Positions 1-5,421 of a stretch of 16,489 bases of DNA are shown piece by piece. The notes under the pieces were generated by a model, which was not told the origin of the DNA, did not search any database, and worked only from the letters and a program-made list of their open reading frames with translations. This stretch comes from Claveliimonas acetigenes. GTDB lineage: Bacteria; Bacillota; Clostridia; Lachnospirales; Lachnospiraceae. The DNA lies in contig NZ_JAOQJU010000045.1 of assembly GCF_025567385.1 (NCBI RefSeq), forward strand, positions 1 to 16,489. The letters are read 5' to 3'. The position numbers were made by a program, and so were the translations under genes. How positions within the stretch are numbered: position 1 is the first letter of the stretch; every line of letters starts with the position of its first letter.

Positions 1-94
1 GGTCAAACGACAGCAATACTATGATTCCCTGAAAGAAGCAGCATAGGGTACAAAATCCTTGAGGAAAATGTGTCAACTAATCTTGACAAAATCA
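1..94 (+). mobile_element. IS3-family element, right-end fragment (copy 1)
   Basis: These 94 bases are identical to 1574-1667, the right end of the complete IS copy further on. They hold the last codons of orfB and the right terminal inverted repeat. The right boundary is set at 94 because all three copies in the window share sequence up to GACAAAATCA and then diverge (TTTCTT here, ATTACC at copy 2, TCCTGC at copy 3). The left part lies outside the window. Bases 5-94 are also a perfect inverted match to 16400-16489. Confidence 0.93.
2..46 (+). CDS. IS3 transposase OrfB, C-terminal fragment (partial, runs off window)
   Basis: Fourteen codons (V-K-R-Q-Q-Y-Y-D-S-L-K-E-A-A) followed by TAG. They are the same as the last codons of the full OrfB at 711-1619. 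The gene is cut by the window edge rather than visibly broken, so whether this IS copy is intact cannot be judged here. Confidence 0.88.
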   Translation, partial: VKRQQYYDSLKEAA

Positions 95-205
95 TTTCTT
101 GAAAAAGCCGGACACAACAAGCACGGTGTTACCCATGCGGATCTCCGTCACGCAGTCCGGACGGCGGTCGGTGCGGTCATTGTTATTCTGTTTGTTTTCT
201 GTCAT
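92..205 (-). pseudogene. TnpW-like transposon protein, N-terminal fragment cut by IS copy 1
   Basis: Reading the minus strand from ATG at 205-203 gives 37 codons beginning MTENKQNNNDRTDRRPDC and containing TEIRMGNTVLVVSGFFKK. This resembles the start of the small proteins annotated as transposon-encoded TnpW, which accompany mobile elements in gut Firmicutes; the match is from memory and not searched. A good ribosome site (AAGGAG) lies 6-7 bases before the ATG. The reading frame hits the IS end after the last lysine, and the IS terminal bases TGA supply an immediate stop at 94-92. The usual C-terminal half is therefore lost. TnpW function is not established. The fragment is opposite in strand to the IS and to the ICE genes, and belongs to a different element. 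Confidence 0.68.
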
Positions 206-217
206 AGGCAACTCCTT

Positions 218-299
218 TTACTTCAACAGTTCTTTTAGTCCATTGAGCTTGGCTTGTGCCGTTTCCTTTCGGAAGTTCTCGCCTGTAAAGAGGATAGGC
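218..299 (-). pseudogene. C-terminal tail of an unidentified gene upstream of the TnpW-like fragment
   Basis: On the minus strand an open frame enters from the left end of IS copy 2 at 299 and stops at TAA (220-218). It encodes about 26 residues including ILFTGENFRKETAQAKL and ending in NGLKELLK. It lies 12 bases before the TnpW-like start, as expected for consecutive genes of one operon. The 5' part has been lost to the IS junction. I do not recognise the family with certainty; a recombinase or mobilisation gene next to tnpW would be plausible, but the fragment is too short to tell. Confidence 0.5.
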
Positions 300-342
300 T
301 GATGTGGTATAAAAAAAGTTGACACCCCATTCTCAAGGATTT
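300..342 (+). repeat. Left terminal inverted repeat (IRL) of IS copy 2
   Basis: It begins TGATGTGG, then TATAAAA, GTTGACAC and CTCAAGGATTT. It aligns imperfectly with the inverse of 1626-1667. TATAAA at 308-313 is placed to act as the -10 box of a junction promoter once the ends are joined. Confidence 0.8.
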
Positions 343-375
343 GAGATATAATCTAGAGAATAAGGAGTGAACAAA

Positions 376-714
376 ATGGCAGAAAACAGACAATATGACC
401 ACGAATACAAAGTACAAGCAGTGAAGCTCGCCAAAGAAATCGGACAAGCTAAGGCCGCTAAAGAACTGGGAATCCCAAAGAACACCATGTATGGCTGGGT
501 ACGGGCTAACCGTCTTGGCAATCTTGACCTTGGAGCTGGCTCACAGACCCCACAAAGCGCTATGACGCTTAACGAGGAACTCCTAAAGCTCCGCCAGCAG
601 GTAAAGGAACTGGAGAAAGAAAACCGCCGTTTGAAGAAAGAAAACGACTTTCTGGAGGAAGCCAGTGCTTTTTTCGCCGCGAGCCGTCTGAAGTCAGCAA
701 AAACGAAAGAATGA
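376..714 (+). CDS. IS3-family OrfA, DNA-binding transposase subunit
   Basis: A 112-residue protein. It binds the IS ends and regulates transposition, and in IS3 elements it forms the N-terminal part of the active OrfAB transposase. Residues about 5-50 are a helix-turn-helix (YDHEYKVQAVKLAKEIG, AKAAKELGIPKNTMYGWV). Residues about 65-100 are a leucine-zipper-like coiled coil rich in L, K and E (LLKLRQQVKELEKENRRLKK), matching the OrfA dimerisation zipper. I chose ATG 376 over GTG 367 because AAGGAG at 362-367 lies about 8 bases before it, whereas the GTG overlaps that ribosome site. The stop TGA overlaps the OrfB ATG in an ATGA arrangement. Confidence 0.93.
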   Translation: MAENRQYDHEYKVQAVKLAKEIGQAKAAKELGIPKNTMYGWVRANRLGNLDLGAGSQTPQSAMTLNEELLKLRQQVKELEKENRRLKKENDFLEEASAFFAASRLKSAKTKE

Positions 715-1619
715 AGTTTATTGCATTACAAACGAAAGGCGGCGAATTAAAAGGGGATATCGCTTTTTTCTGCAGGATCCTTCATGTCAGCAGACAGGGA
801 TTTTACCAGTATCTTGCAAACAAAGACCGCCCGTGGAAATATCAGCCACTGGCGGATGCCATGAAGGAGATTCTCACGGAAGATGAATGCAATGATACTT
901 ATGGCCGTATCCGCATGTATCAGGCATTGACATTGAAGCAGCCGGAAAATGTGGATATTCCCAGCGAACGCACCGTTTACCGCATCATGGAAGAGATCGG
1001 AATCAGCCATCATCCCAGACGCAAGCCAAACGGAATCACAAAGGCGGACAGGGAAGCCAGAAAATCAGACGATCTCTTAAAGCGTGATTTCCATGCGGAG
1101 GAGCCGCTAAGCAAATGTGTCACAGATATCACAGAGATTAAAGCCAGTGATGGAAAACTGTATGTTTCTGCTGTTTTTGACTGTTTTGATTCCAGCGTGA
1201 TCGGCCTGGCGATGGATACCAACATGAAGGCGCCGCTATGTGTGCAGACACTGGAAAATACTGCTAATGCGTACCCCGGTATCCGTGGAGCCATTATCCA
1301 CAGCGACAGGGGGAGCCAGTACACCAGCCAGCTTTACCGGAATGCTGTCCAGAAGTACGGCATACAGCAAAGTATGAACAGCGCAGGCGGCAGATGCCAC
1401 GATAATGCCCGCTGCGAAAGTATGTGGGCAAGGATGAAATCCGAACTGCTGTATGACCGTTATGATACGGAAAAAATGACCACGGATGAACTCAGGACGA
1501 TCATCTGGAGATATTTCATCAGCTACTGGAATAACCGAAGGATCTGCTCCGCCAATGGAGGGCTTCCCCCTATGGTCAAACGACAGCAATACTATGATTC
1601 CCTGAAAGAAGCAGCATAG
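711..1619 (+). CDS. IS3-family OrfB, DDE transposase catalytic subunit
   Basis: A 302-residue catalytic subunit that cuts and joins the IS ends. An N-terminal HTH_21-like region (about 45-105, including TYGRIRMYQAL and SERTVYRIMEEIG) precedes the rve/RNase H-fold integrase core. The catalytic triad is visible as D139 (CVTDITEIK), D199 (IIHSDRGSQYTS) and E236 (DNARCESMW), with 59 and 36 residues between them; many IS3 members have 35 in the second gap. The C-terminal WNNRR motif is typical. The frame is -1 relative to OrfA and begins with an ATGA overlap. I see no strong ribosome site before ATG 711, so coupling or an OrfAB frameshift is likely. No interruption is seen. Confidence 0.95.
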   Translation: MKFIALQTKGGELKGDIAFFCRILHVSRQGFYQYLANKDRPWKYQPLADAMKEILTEDECNDTYGRIRMYQALTLKQPENVDIPSERTVYRIMEEIGISHHPRRKPNGITKADREARKSDDLLKRDFHAEEPLSKCVTDITEIKASDGKLYVSAVFDCFDSSVIGLAMDTNMKAPLCVQTLENTANAYPGIRGAIIHSDRGSQYTSQLYRNAVQKYGIQQSMNSAGGRCHDNARCESMWARMKSELLYDRYDTEKMTTDELRTIIWRYFISYWNNRRICSANGGLPPMVKRQQYYDSLKEAA

Positions 1620-1625
1620 GGTACA

Positions 1626-1667
1626 AAATCCTTGAGGAAAATGTGTCAACTAATCTTGACAAAATCA
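1626..1667 (-). repeat. Right terminal inverted repeat (IRR) of IS copy 2
   Basis: Read on the minus strand it begins TGATTTTGTC and contains GTTGACAC and CTCAAGGATTT, matching the left repeat with mismatches. On the plus strand it carries an outward-facing TTGACA at 1656-1661, a typical -35 box. Identical copies of this end are at 53-94 and (inverted) at 16400-16441. Confidence 0.85.
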
Positions 1668-1874
1668 ATTACCTTTAAGGAAAAACCAGAAGTCCCAAAA
1701 GAACCAGAGAAACCCGAAACACCACAGACACCAGAAAAGCCTAGCAGACCTAGCGACAGTCCCAAAACGGGCGATAACACCAACCTTTACGAACTGCTTG
1801 TACTTCTTTTAACTTCTGGTGCTGGACTGGCAGGTATCTTCTTCTACAAACGCCGTAAAATGAAGAAATCATAA
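1668..1874 (+). pseudogene. C-terminal remnant of a sortase-anchored surface protein (SPKTG)
   Basis: The IS right end cuts into an open frame whose remaining 68 residues are a textbook wall-anchor region. A proline/glutamate-rich spacer (EKPEVPKEPEKPETPQTPEK) leads to an LPXTG-type motif in the variant form SPKTGD, then a hydrophobic segment (LYELLVLLLTSGAGLAGIFF) and a basic tail (YKRRKMKKS). The parent was probably a large Cna/SpaA-type adhesin, but only the tail survives, so the adhesin domain is unknown. The IS sequence is in frame with it and offers TTG 1632 or ATG 1641, giving a possible short chimera without a signal peptide. Such adhesins often lie next to Tn916-like conjugation genes in gut Firmicutes. 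Confidence 0.82.
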
Positions 1875-2112
1875 GGCGGTAATGGTATGAGAAAAGGAAA
1901 ATCACGCTCTCCGCCGAAGCTGTCAAACGGCAGACTTCCGCTTATTCTGGCTTGTCTGCCAACAACCTGCAAGAACACGGATAGTCAAGGGTGCGTAAGC
2001 ATTGATTTTACCCTTTACTATCGGTGGGATTGCTGGTACTTCCCGAACCGCCAGAATAAGAAATCACAATCAAAAAACTTATCAAAAATAGAAAGAAACG
2101 AGGTAAAACAAT
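1875..2112 (+). other. Leader region before the DUF961 genes; no convincing gene
   Basis: This 238-base stretch lies between the anchor fragment and the first conjugation gene. It holds an 11-bp perfect inverted repeat (CTTATTCTGGC at 1941-1951 and GCCAGAATAAG at 2050-2060) and an inner AAGGGT/ACCCTT pair (1988-1993 with 2010-2015), suggesting a structured transcript. I found no clear -35/-10 promoter. An open frame starting at 1887 would overlap the DUF961 gene in another frame and has no family features, so I do not call it. Confidence 0.45.
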
Positions 2113-2439
2113 ATGGAAATGAAATATGTCGTGCCAGATATGGCACAGTCTTTTGGAACTCTTGAATTTGCAGGCGAAAGCGACCATGTTTTTGACAGAG
2201 ATAAAGATAACCGCAGATTTTTCGCAAGAAGAAGCTATAACCTTTATTCAGATGTGCAGAGAGGGGAAAATGTTGTGGTGGAAATTCCCGTGCAGGCTGG
2301 CGAAAAGCATTTCAAGTATGAACAGAAAGTAAAACTTGTCAATCCGAAGTTATACGGCAGAGGTTACGCAATCGGGGATATGGGACATACCGATTATGTG
2401 TTGCTTGCTGATGATATTGTAGCAGTTGAAGAAAAGTAA
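2113..2439 (+). CDS. DUF961 protein, HelP/Tn916 Orf23-like
   Basis: A 108-residue soluble protein of the DUF961 (YdcP) family. Known relatives are HelP of ICEBs1, a helicase-processivity factor used with the host helicase PcrA during rolling-circle replication and transfer, and Orf23/Orf22 of Tn916. Visible family features are the FGTLEFAG start, the charged mid-region with RRSYNLYSDVQRGENVVVEIP, and VKLVNPKLYGRGYAIGD near the end. ATG 2113 follows GAGGT about 9 bases upstream. A second DUF961 gene follows 15 bases later, the same pairing as in Tn916. Function is inferred from the family and position. Confidence 0.85.
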   Translation: MEMKYVVPDMAQSFGTLEFAGESDHVFDRDKDNRRFFARRSYNLYSDVQRGENVVVEIPVQAGEKHFKYEQKVKLVNPKLYGRGYAIGDMGHTDYVLLADDIVAVEEK

Positions 2440-2454
2440 AGGAGTGAAGCATTT

Positions 2455-2838
2455 ATGAGATTATCAAACGGGTTTGTTATTGACAAAGAGAAAACATTTG
2501 GAGAATTAAAATTTACAGCGGTGCGTGATGTGTTCTTGCAGAATGAGGACGGGACACCGAGTACCCAGCTTAAAAAGCGTATCTATGATTTGAAGTGCAG
2601 TCTGCATGGTGGAATTATCCCCGTGTCCGTACCGCCAGAAGTACCGTTAAGGGAATTTCCGTACAATGCAGTTGTGGAACTTGTCAATCCAGTAGCCGAT
2701 ACGGTATCACGAAAAACCTATACAGGTGCAGATGTGGACTGGTATGTAAAGGCAGAGGATATTGTGTTGAAGAATAAAGGCAATCAGAACGCAGGTAATC
2801 CACAGAACCCTACACCGCAGGGACAACAGAAAAAATAG
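2455..2838 (+). CDS. DUF961 protein, HelP/Tn916 Orf22-like
   Basis: A 127-residue second DUF961 protein. It shares FGELKFTAVRDVF, RIYDLKCSLHGG and VVELVNPVADTVSRKTYTG with the family, and resembles the preceding gene in the LVNP segment. The last 20 residues are a low-complexity N/Q/P tail (QNAGNPQNPTPQGQQKK). The start ATG 2455 is preceded by AAAGGAGTGAAGC, and the gene is almost certainly co-transcribed with 2113-2439. In Tn916 the coupling ATPase follows this gene directly; here a four-gene AT-rich cargo is placed between them. Confidence 0.85.
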   Translation: MRLSNGFVIDKEKTFGELKFTAVRDVFLQNEDGTPSTQLKKRIYDLKCSLHGGIIPVSVPPEVPLREFPYNAVVELVNPVADTVSRKTYTGADVDWYVKAEDIVLKNKGNQNAGNPQNPTPQGQQKK

Positions 2839-2859
2839 GATTGCCGAGTAAAAATTATA

Positions 2860-2888
2860 TTGTAGAGCATACTGCATAACGGTATAAT
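2860..2888 (+). promoter_or_regulatory. Predicted promoter of the two-component/ABC cargo
   Basis: TTGTAG (2860-2865), 17-base spacer, TATAAT (2883-2888). It lies 33 bases before the response-regulator start. The flanking AAAATT-TATTGT block is also present at the second cargo promoter (9530-9558). Confidence 0.65.
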
Positions 2889-2920
2889 TATTTCATATCA
2901 AATATAATGGAGTGATGAAA

Positions 2921-3583
2921 ATGAAGCATATCTTAATTGTTGATGATGATATTCATATAAACAAAATGTTGGACGAAGTTTTAGTACATGAAAGATATAT
3001 GGTTTCCCATGCTTACTCTGGTACAGAAGCATTATTATTTTTAGCAGATACAAAACCAGATTTGATTTTGCTAGACTTAATGTTACCGGGATTGTCTGGG
3101 GAAGAATTATTACCACAAATATCAGATATTCCCATTATTGTTATGAGTGCAAAAGTAGATGTTGAAGATAAGGTATCTCTTTTACTTGGTGGTGCAGTTG
3201 ATTATGTTACTAAGCCTTTTGATACAAAAGAATTATTGGCAAGAATTACTGTTGCACTTAGAGTTAAAACACCCTCATTAAACAGAACATTAGAATTTGA
3301 AGATATTACATTGGATACATTTACTTATGAAGTGTTCATAGAGGACAAAAAAGTAAAACTGACGAGAACGGAATATGCTATTTTGAAATTGTTAATACAA
3401 AATCCGAAGCAAGTTATTGTAAAGTCATTTCTTTTAGAAAAAATTAGTGAGGACACACCAGACTGTACTGAAAGCTCATTAAAAATGCACATTAGTAATT
3501 TAAGAAAAAAACTTCGTGATATAAGTGGAAAAGATTATATTGAAGCTGTTTGGGGAATTGGATTTAAAATGAGAACAGAATAA
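2921..3583 (+). CDS. OmpR-family response regulator
   Basis: A 220-residue regulator with an N-terminal receiver and a C-terminal winged-helix DNA-binding domain. The acidic pocket is D8/D9 in LIVDDD, the phosphorylation site is D52 in LILLDLMLPG, and the conserved lysine is K98 in YVTKPFDTKEL. The winged helix covers about 130-220 (LTRTEYAILKLLIQNPKQVI ... SSLKMHISNLRKKL ... IEAVWGIGFKM). ATG 2921 is chosen over GTG 2912 and ATG 2915 because GGAG at 2909-2912 gives normal spacing only to 2921. It probably acts with the histidine kinase at 5422-6309 and controls the ABC genes, since a direct-repeat array lies just after its stop. Strongly AT-rich compared with the conjugation genes, so likely acquired cargo. 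Confidence 0.93.
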   Translation: MKHILIVDDDIHINKMLDEVLVHERYMVSHAYSGTEALLFLADTKPDLILLDLMLPGLSGEELLPQISDIPIIVMSAKVDVEDKVSLLLGGAVDYVTKPFDTKELLARITVALRVKTPSLNRTLEFEDITLDTFTYEVFIEDKKVKLTRTEYAILKLLIQNPKQVIVKSFLLEKISEDTPDCTESSLKMHISNLRKKLRDISGKDYIEAVWGIGFKMRTE

Positions 3584-3585
3584 AT

Positions 3586-3631
3586 CTTTACTGTTTCTTT
3601 ACTGTTTTCTTTACCGCTTTCTTTACTCTTA
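3586..3631 (+). promoter_or_regulatory. Four-copy 11-12 bp direct repeat, probable response-regulator operator
   Basis: Four tandem CTTTAC-led units start at 3586, 3597, 3609 and 3621 (CTTTACTGTTT, CTTTACTGTTTT, CTTTACCGCTTT, CTTTACTCTTA). Spacing of about one helical turn is how OmpR-type regulators commonly bind. The array ends about 40 bases before the ABC ATPase start. A weak TATATC at 3646-3651 could be the -10 of an activated promoter. Binding is inference. Confidence 0.6.
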
Positions 3632-3672
3632 CAAGATAGAATAACTATATCAGAAAACAGGAGGTAAAAATC

Positions 3673-4587
3673 ATGGAATATGTTCTTAAAACAAATTCTT
3701 TATGTAAGAACTACGGGCATTTTAAAGCACTCAACGGCTTATCAATGAATGTGCCTAAAGGTTCGATTTATGGTCTTATCGGCAAAAACGGAGCAGGCAA
3801 AACAACTCTTATACGGTTGATATGTGGTTTACAAGAGCCTACATCTGGCGACTATGTTCTTTATGGCAAAAAGCACATAGATAAGGACATTACAAAATCT
3901 CGTCGCAGAATGGGAGCAATCGTAGAAACACCGTCAATTTATGTTGATTTAACAGCGTATGAAAATTTAAAGGAGCAATACAAAGTATTAGGTATTCCCT
4001 CTGATGATGGAATTTCCGAAATATTAAAATTAGTTGGTCTTGAAAATACGGGAAATAAAAAAACAAAAAATTTTTCTCTTGGTATGCGTCAAAGACTAGG
4101 TATTGCGGTTGCTCTTGCAGGTTCGCCAGATTTTCTCGTTCTTGATGAGCCAGTCAATGGACTTGACCCACAAGGAATTATAGAAATTAGGGAATTGATC
4201 TTGAAGCTCAATCAAGAACATGGAATTACCGTTTTGATTTCTAGTCATATATTAGACGAGCTATCAAAACTGGCAACATACTATGGCTTTATTGACAATG
4301 GTAAAATGATAAAACAGATTAGCTCTATTGAATTGGAAAGTAAATGCCGAAAATGTACTCATTTAAAAGTATCAAGCACAAAAACCCTTGCTTATGTTTT
4401 AGACACTATGAACATTGAATATAAAATACTTTCTAATACAGAAGCGGATATTTTTGAAAAAGTTAATATTTCAAAATTAACGACAGAATTATCCAAAAAA
4501 GATTGTGAAGTTATTTCGATACATGAACATGATGAAAGTTTAGAAAGTTATTTTGTTAGCTTGGTAGGGGGTGCAAGACATGAATAA
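3673..4587 (+). CDS. ABC transporter ATP-binding protein (BcrA-like)
   Basis: A 304-residue ATPase that powers the permease encoded next to it. The nucleotide-binding domain fills about residues 1-220: Walker A GLIGKNGAGKTTL (about 35-47), signature FSLGMRQRLG (about 137-146), Walker B FLVLDEP (about 157-163), then the D-loop NGLDP and switch histidine in LISSHIL. The last 80 residues are the divergent tail seen in BcrA/lantibiotic-immunity ATPases. ATG 3673 follows a strong AGGAGG (3659-3664). Its stop overlaps the permease start by 8 bases. The likely job is export of, or protection from, a peptide antibiotic, but the substrate cannot be read from sequence. Confidence 0.92.
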   Translation: MEYVLKTNSLCKNYGHFKALNGLSMNVPKGSIYGLIGKNGAGKTTLIRLICGLQEPTSGDYVLYGKKHIDKDITKSRRRMGAIVETPSIYVDLTAYENLKEQYKVLGIPSDDGISEILKLVGLENTGNKKTKNFSLGMRQRLGIAVALAGSPDFLVLDEPVNGLDPQGIIEIRELILKLNQEHGITVLISSHILDELSKLATYYGFIDNGKMIKQISSIELESKCRKCTHLKVSSTKTLAYVLDTMNIEYKILSNTEADIFEKVNISKLTTELSKKDCEVISIHEHDESLESYFVSLVGGARHE

Positions 4588-5407
4588 ATTATTATCTGCT
4601 AATTTCTTTCGATTAAGGAAAAATAAATGTTTTAGGGGTTCATTAGCTTTTATGTTTGTGATTGGAATAGCTAGCCCACTATTGAGATATAGGGATATGA
4701 AACAGTCTGGATATATCAATAATCTTGACAATGGATTTTTCATGTGTGCATTGTTCATAGGAATTATTCTTGCTGTATTTTGTAGTCTTTTTATCGGTAC
4801 AGAACATAATGACGGAACAATCAGAAACAAAATTATCGTAGGACAGAAAAGAGAAACTATTTATTTATCAAATATGGTAACTTGTTCTATTATTGCAATT
4901 ACAATGTGTATTGTGTTTTTTGTTCCGTATCTCAGCGTTGGAATTCCTTTACTTGGATTTTTTGTTGCTGATATGAAAATGATTGTAATGATAGGAATAA
5001 CTGTCTTGGTTTTATCAGTTACATTTGCTTCTCTTTTCACACTTGTAGCAATGCTCTCTCAAAATAAAGCTATTATTGCAGTAGCTTGTATTCTATTTTC
5101 ATTTGGGCTTTTGTTTGCTGGTGCAATGTGTAATAGAATGTTGGACGCTCCAAAAACTATTCCAGCTTATTCGATAGGAGAAAATGGAGAAAACACAGCT
5201 CAAGAAATGGAAAATCCAAAATATTTAGACGGAACAAAACGAGAAATTGTGCAATTCATTTATGATGTAAATCCAGGCGGTCAAGCAATTCAATGTTCAA
5301 CAATGCAAGTTGTTAATTTAACACGATTGCCTATATATTCCTTAGTAATCGTTATACTTACAACTGGTGCAGGTGTTTGGATTTTCAAGAAAAAAGATTT
5401 AAAGTAA
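4580..5407 (+). CDS. ABC-2 type transporter permease
   Basis: A 275-residue integral membrane protein with about six hydrophobic segments: 22-36, 52-72, 101-125, 132-155, 160-180 and 253-270. The N-terminal MNKLLSANFFRLRKNK and the FIGTEHNDGTIRNKIIVG segment after helix 2 are typical of ABC-2 permeases of the BcrB/lantibiotic-immunity type. The long loop between helices 5 and 6 (about 185-250) is hydrophilic and probably extracellular. ATG 4580 is preferred over GTG 4571, since GGGGGTG at 4566-4572 then acts as the ribosome site. The overlap with the ATPase gene implies translational coupling. It forms a transporter with the preceding ATPase; substrate unknown. Confidence 0.88.
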   Translation: MNKLLSANFFRLRKNKCFRGSLAFMFVIGIASPLLRYRDMKQSGYINNLDNGFFMCALFIGIILAVFCSLFIGTEHNDGTIRNKIIVGQKRETIYLSNMVTCSIIAITMCIVFFVPYLSVGIPLLGFFVADMKMIVMIGITVLVLSVTFASLFTLVAMLSQNKAIIAVACILFSFGLLFAGAMCNRMLDAPKTIPAYSIGENGENTAQEMENPKYLDGTKREIVQFIYDVNPGGQAIQCSTMQVVNLTRLPIYSLVIVILTTGAGVWIFKKKDLK

Positions 5408-5421
5408 AGGAGTGAAAAATT

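Larger units (their letters stand above)
300..1667 (+). mobile_element. Complete IS3-family insertion sequence (copy 2), about 1368 bp
   Basis: The element has the full IS3 layout: TG...CA ends, imperfect terminal inverted repeats sharing GTTGACAC and CTCAAGGATTT, and two overlapping frames orfA/orfB, with orfB in the -1 frame relative to orfA. The right end (1667) is fixed by comparing three copies in the window. The left end (300) is inferred from the terminal TGAT shared with the right end and from the spacing of the predicted circle-junction promoter. Flanking triplets do not match (GGC at 297-299, ATT at 1668-1670), so no target duplication is visible. Both frames are intact and the DDE residues are present, so the copy looks capable of transposition. 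Confidence 0.93.

Noticed and set aside
325..352. Internal IS promoter using TTGACA 319-324 and TATAAT 347-352
   Set aside because: The spacer would be 22 bases, too long for a standard promoter; at most a weak start from TATAAT alone.
684..714. Programmed -1 frameshift site at the orfA/orfB overlap
   Set aside because: The frames are in the right -1 relation and AAAAAC is near, but no heptamer lets both tRNAs re-pair well. An ATGA overlap is the simpler reading, so no frameshift site is called.
1236..1649. 137-residue frame antisense to the IS transposase gene
   Set aside because: It lies opposite the conserved DDE core and is a reading-frame shadow.
1656..1690. Outward promoter from the IS right end driving the adhesin fragment
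   Set aside because: TTGACA is present, but no -10 box occurs at the right distance in either flank of copy 1 or copy 2.
1887..2165. 92-residue open frame after the adhesin remnant
   Set aside because: It overlaps the start of the DUF961 gene in another frame, has no ribosome site or family features, and has an unnatural composition.
3586..3631. CRISPR-like array in the CTTTAC repeats
   Set aside because: Units are only 11-12 bases with no spacers; an operator array is a better explanation.
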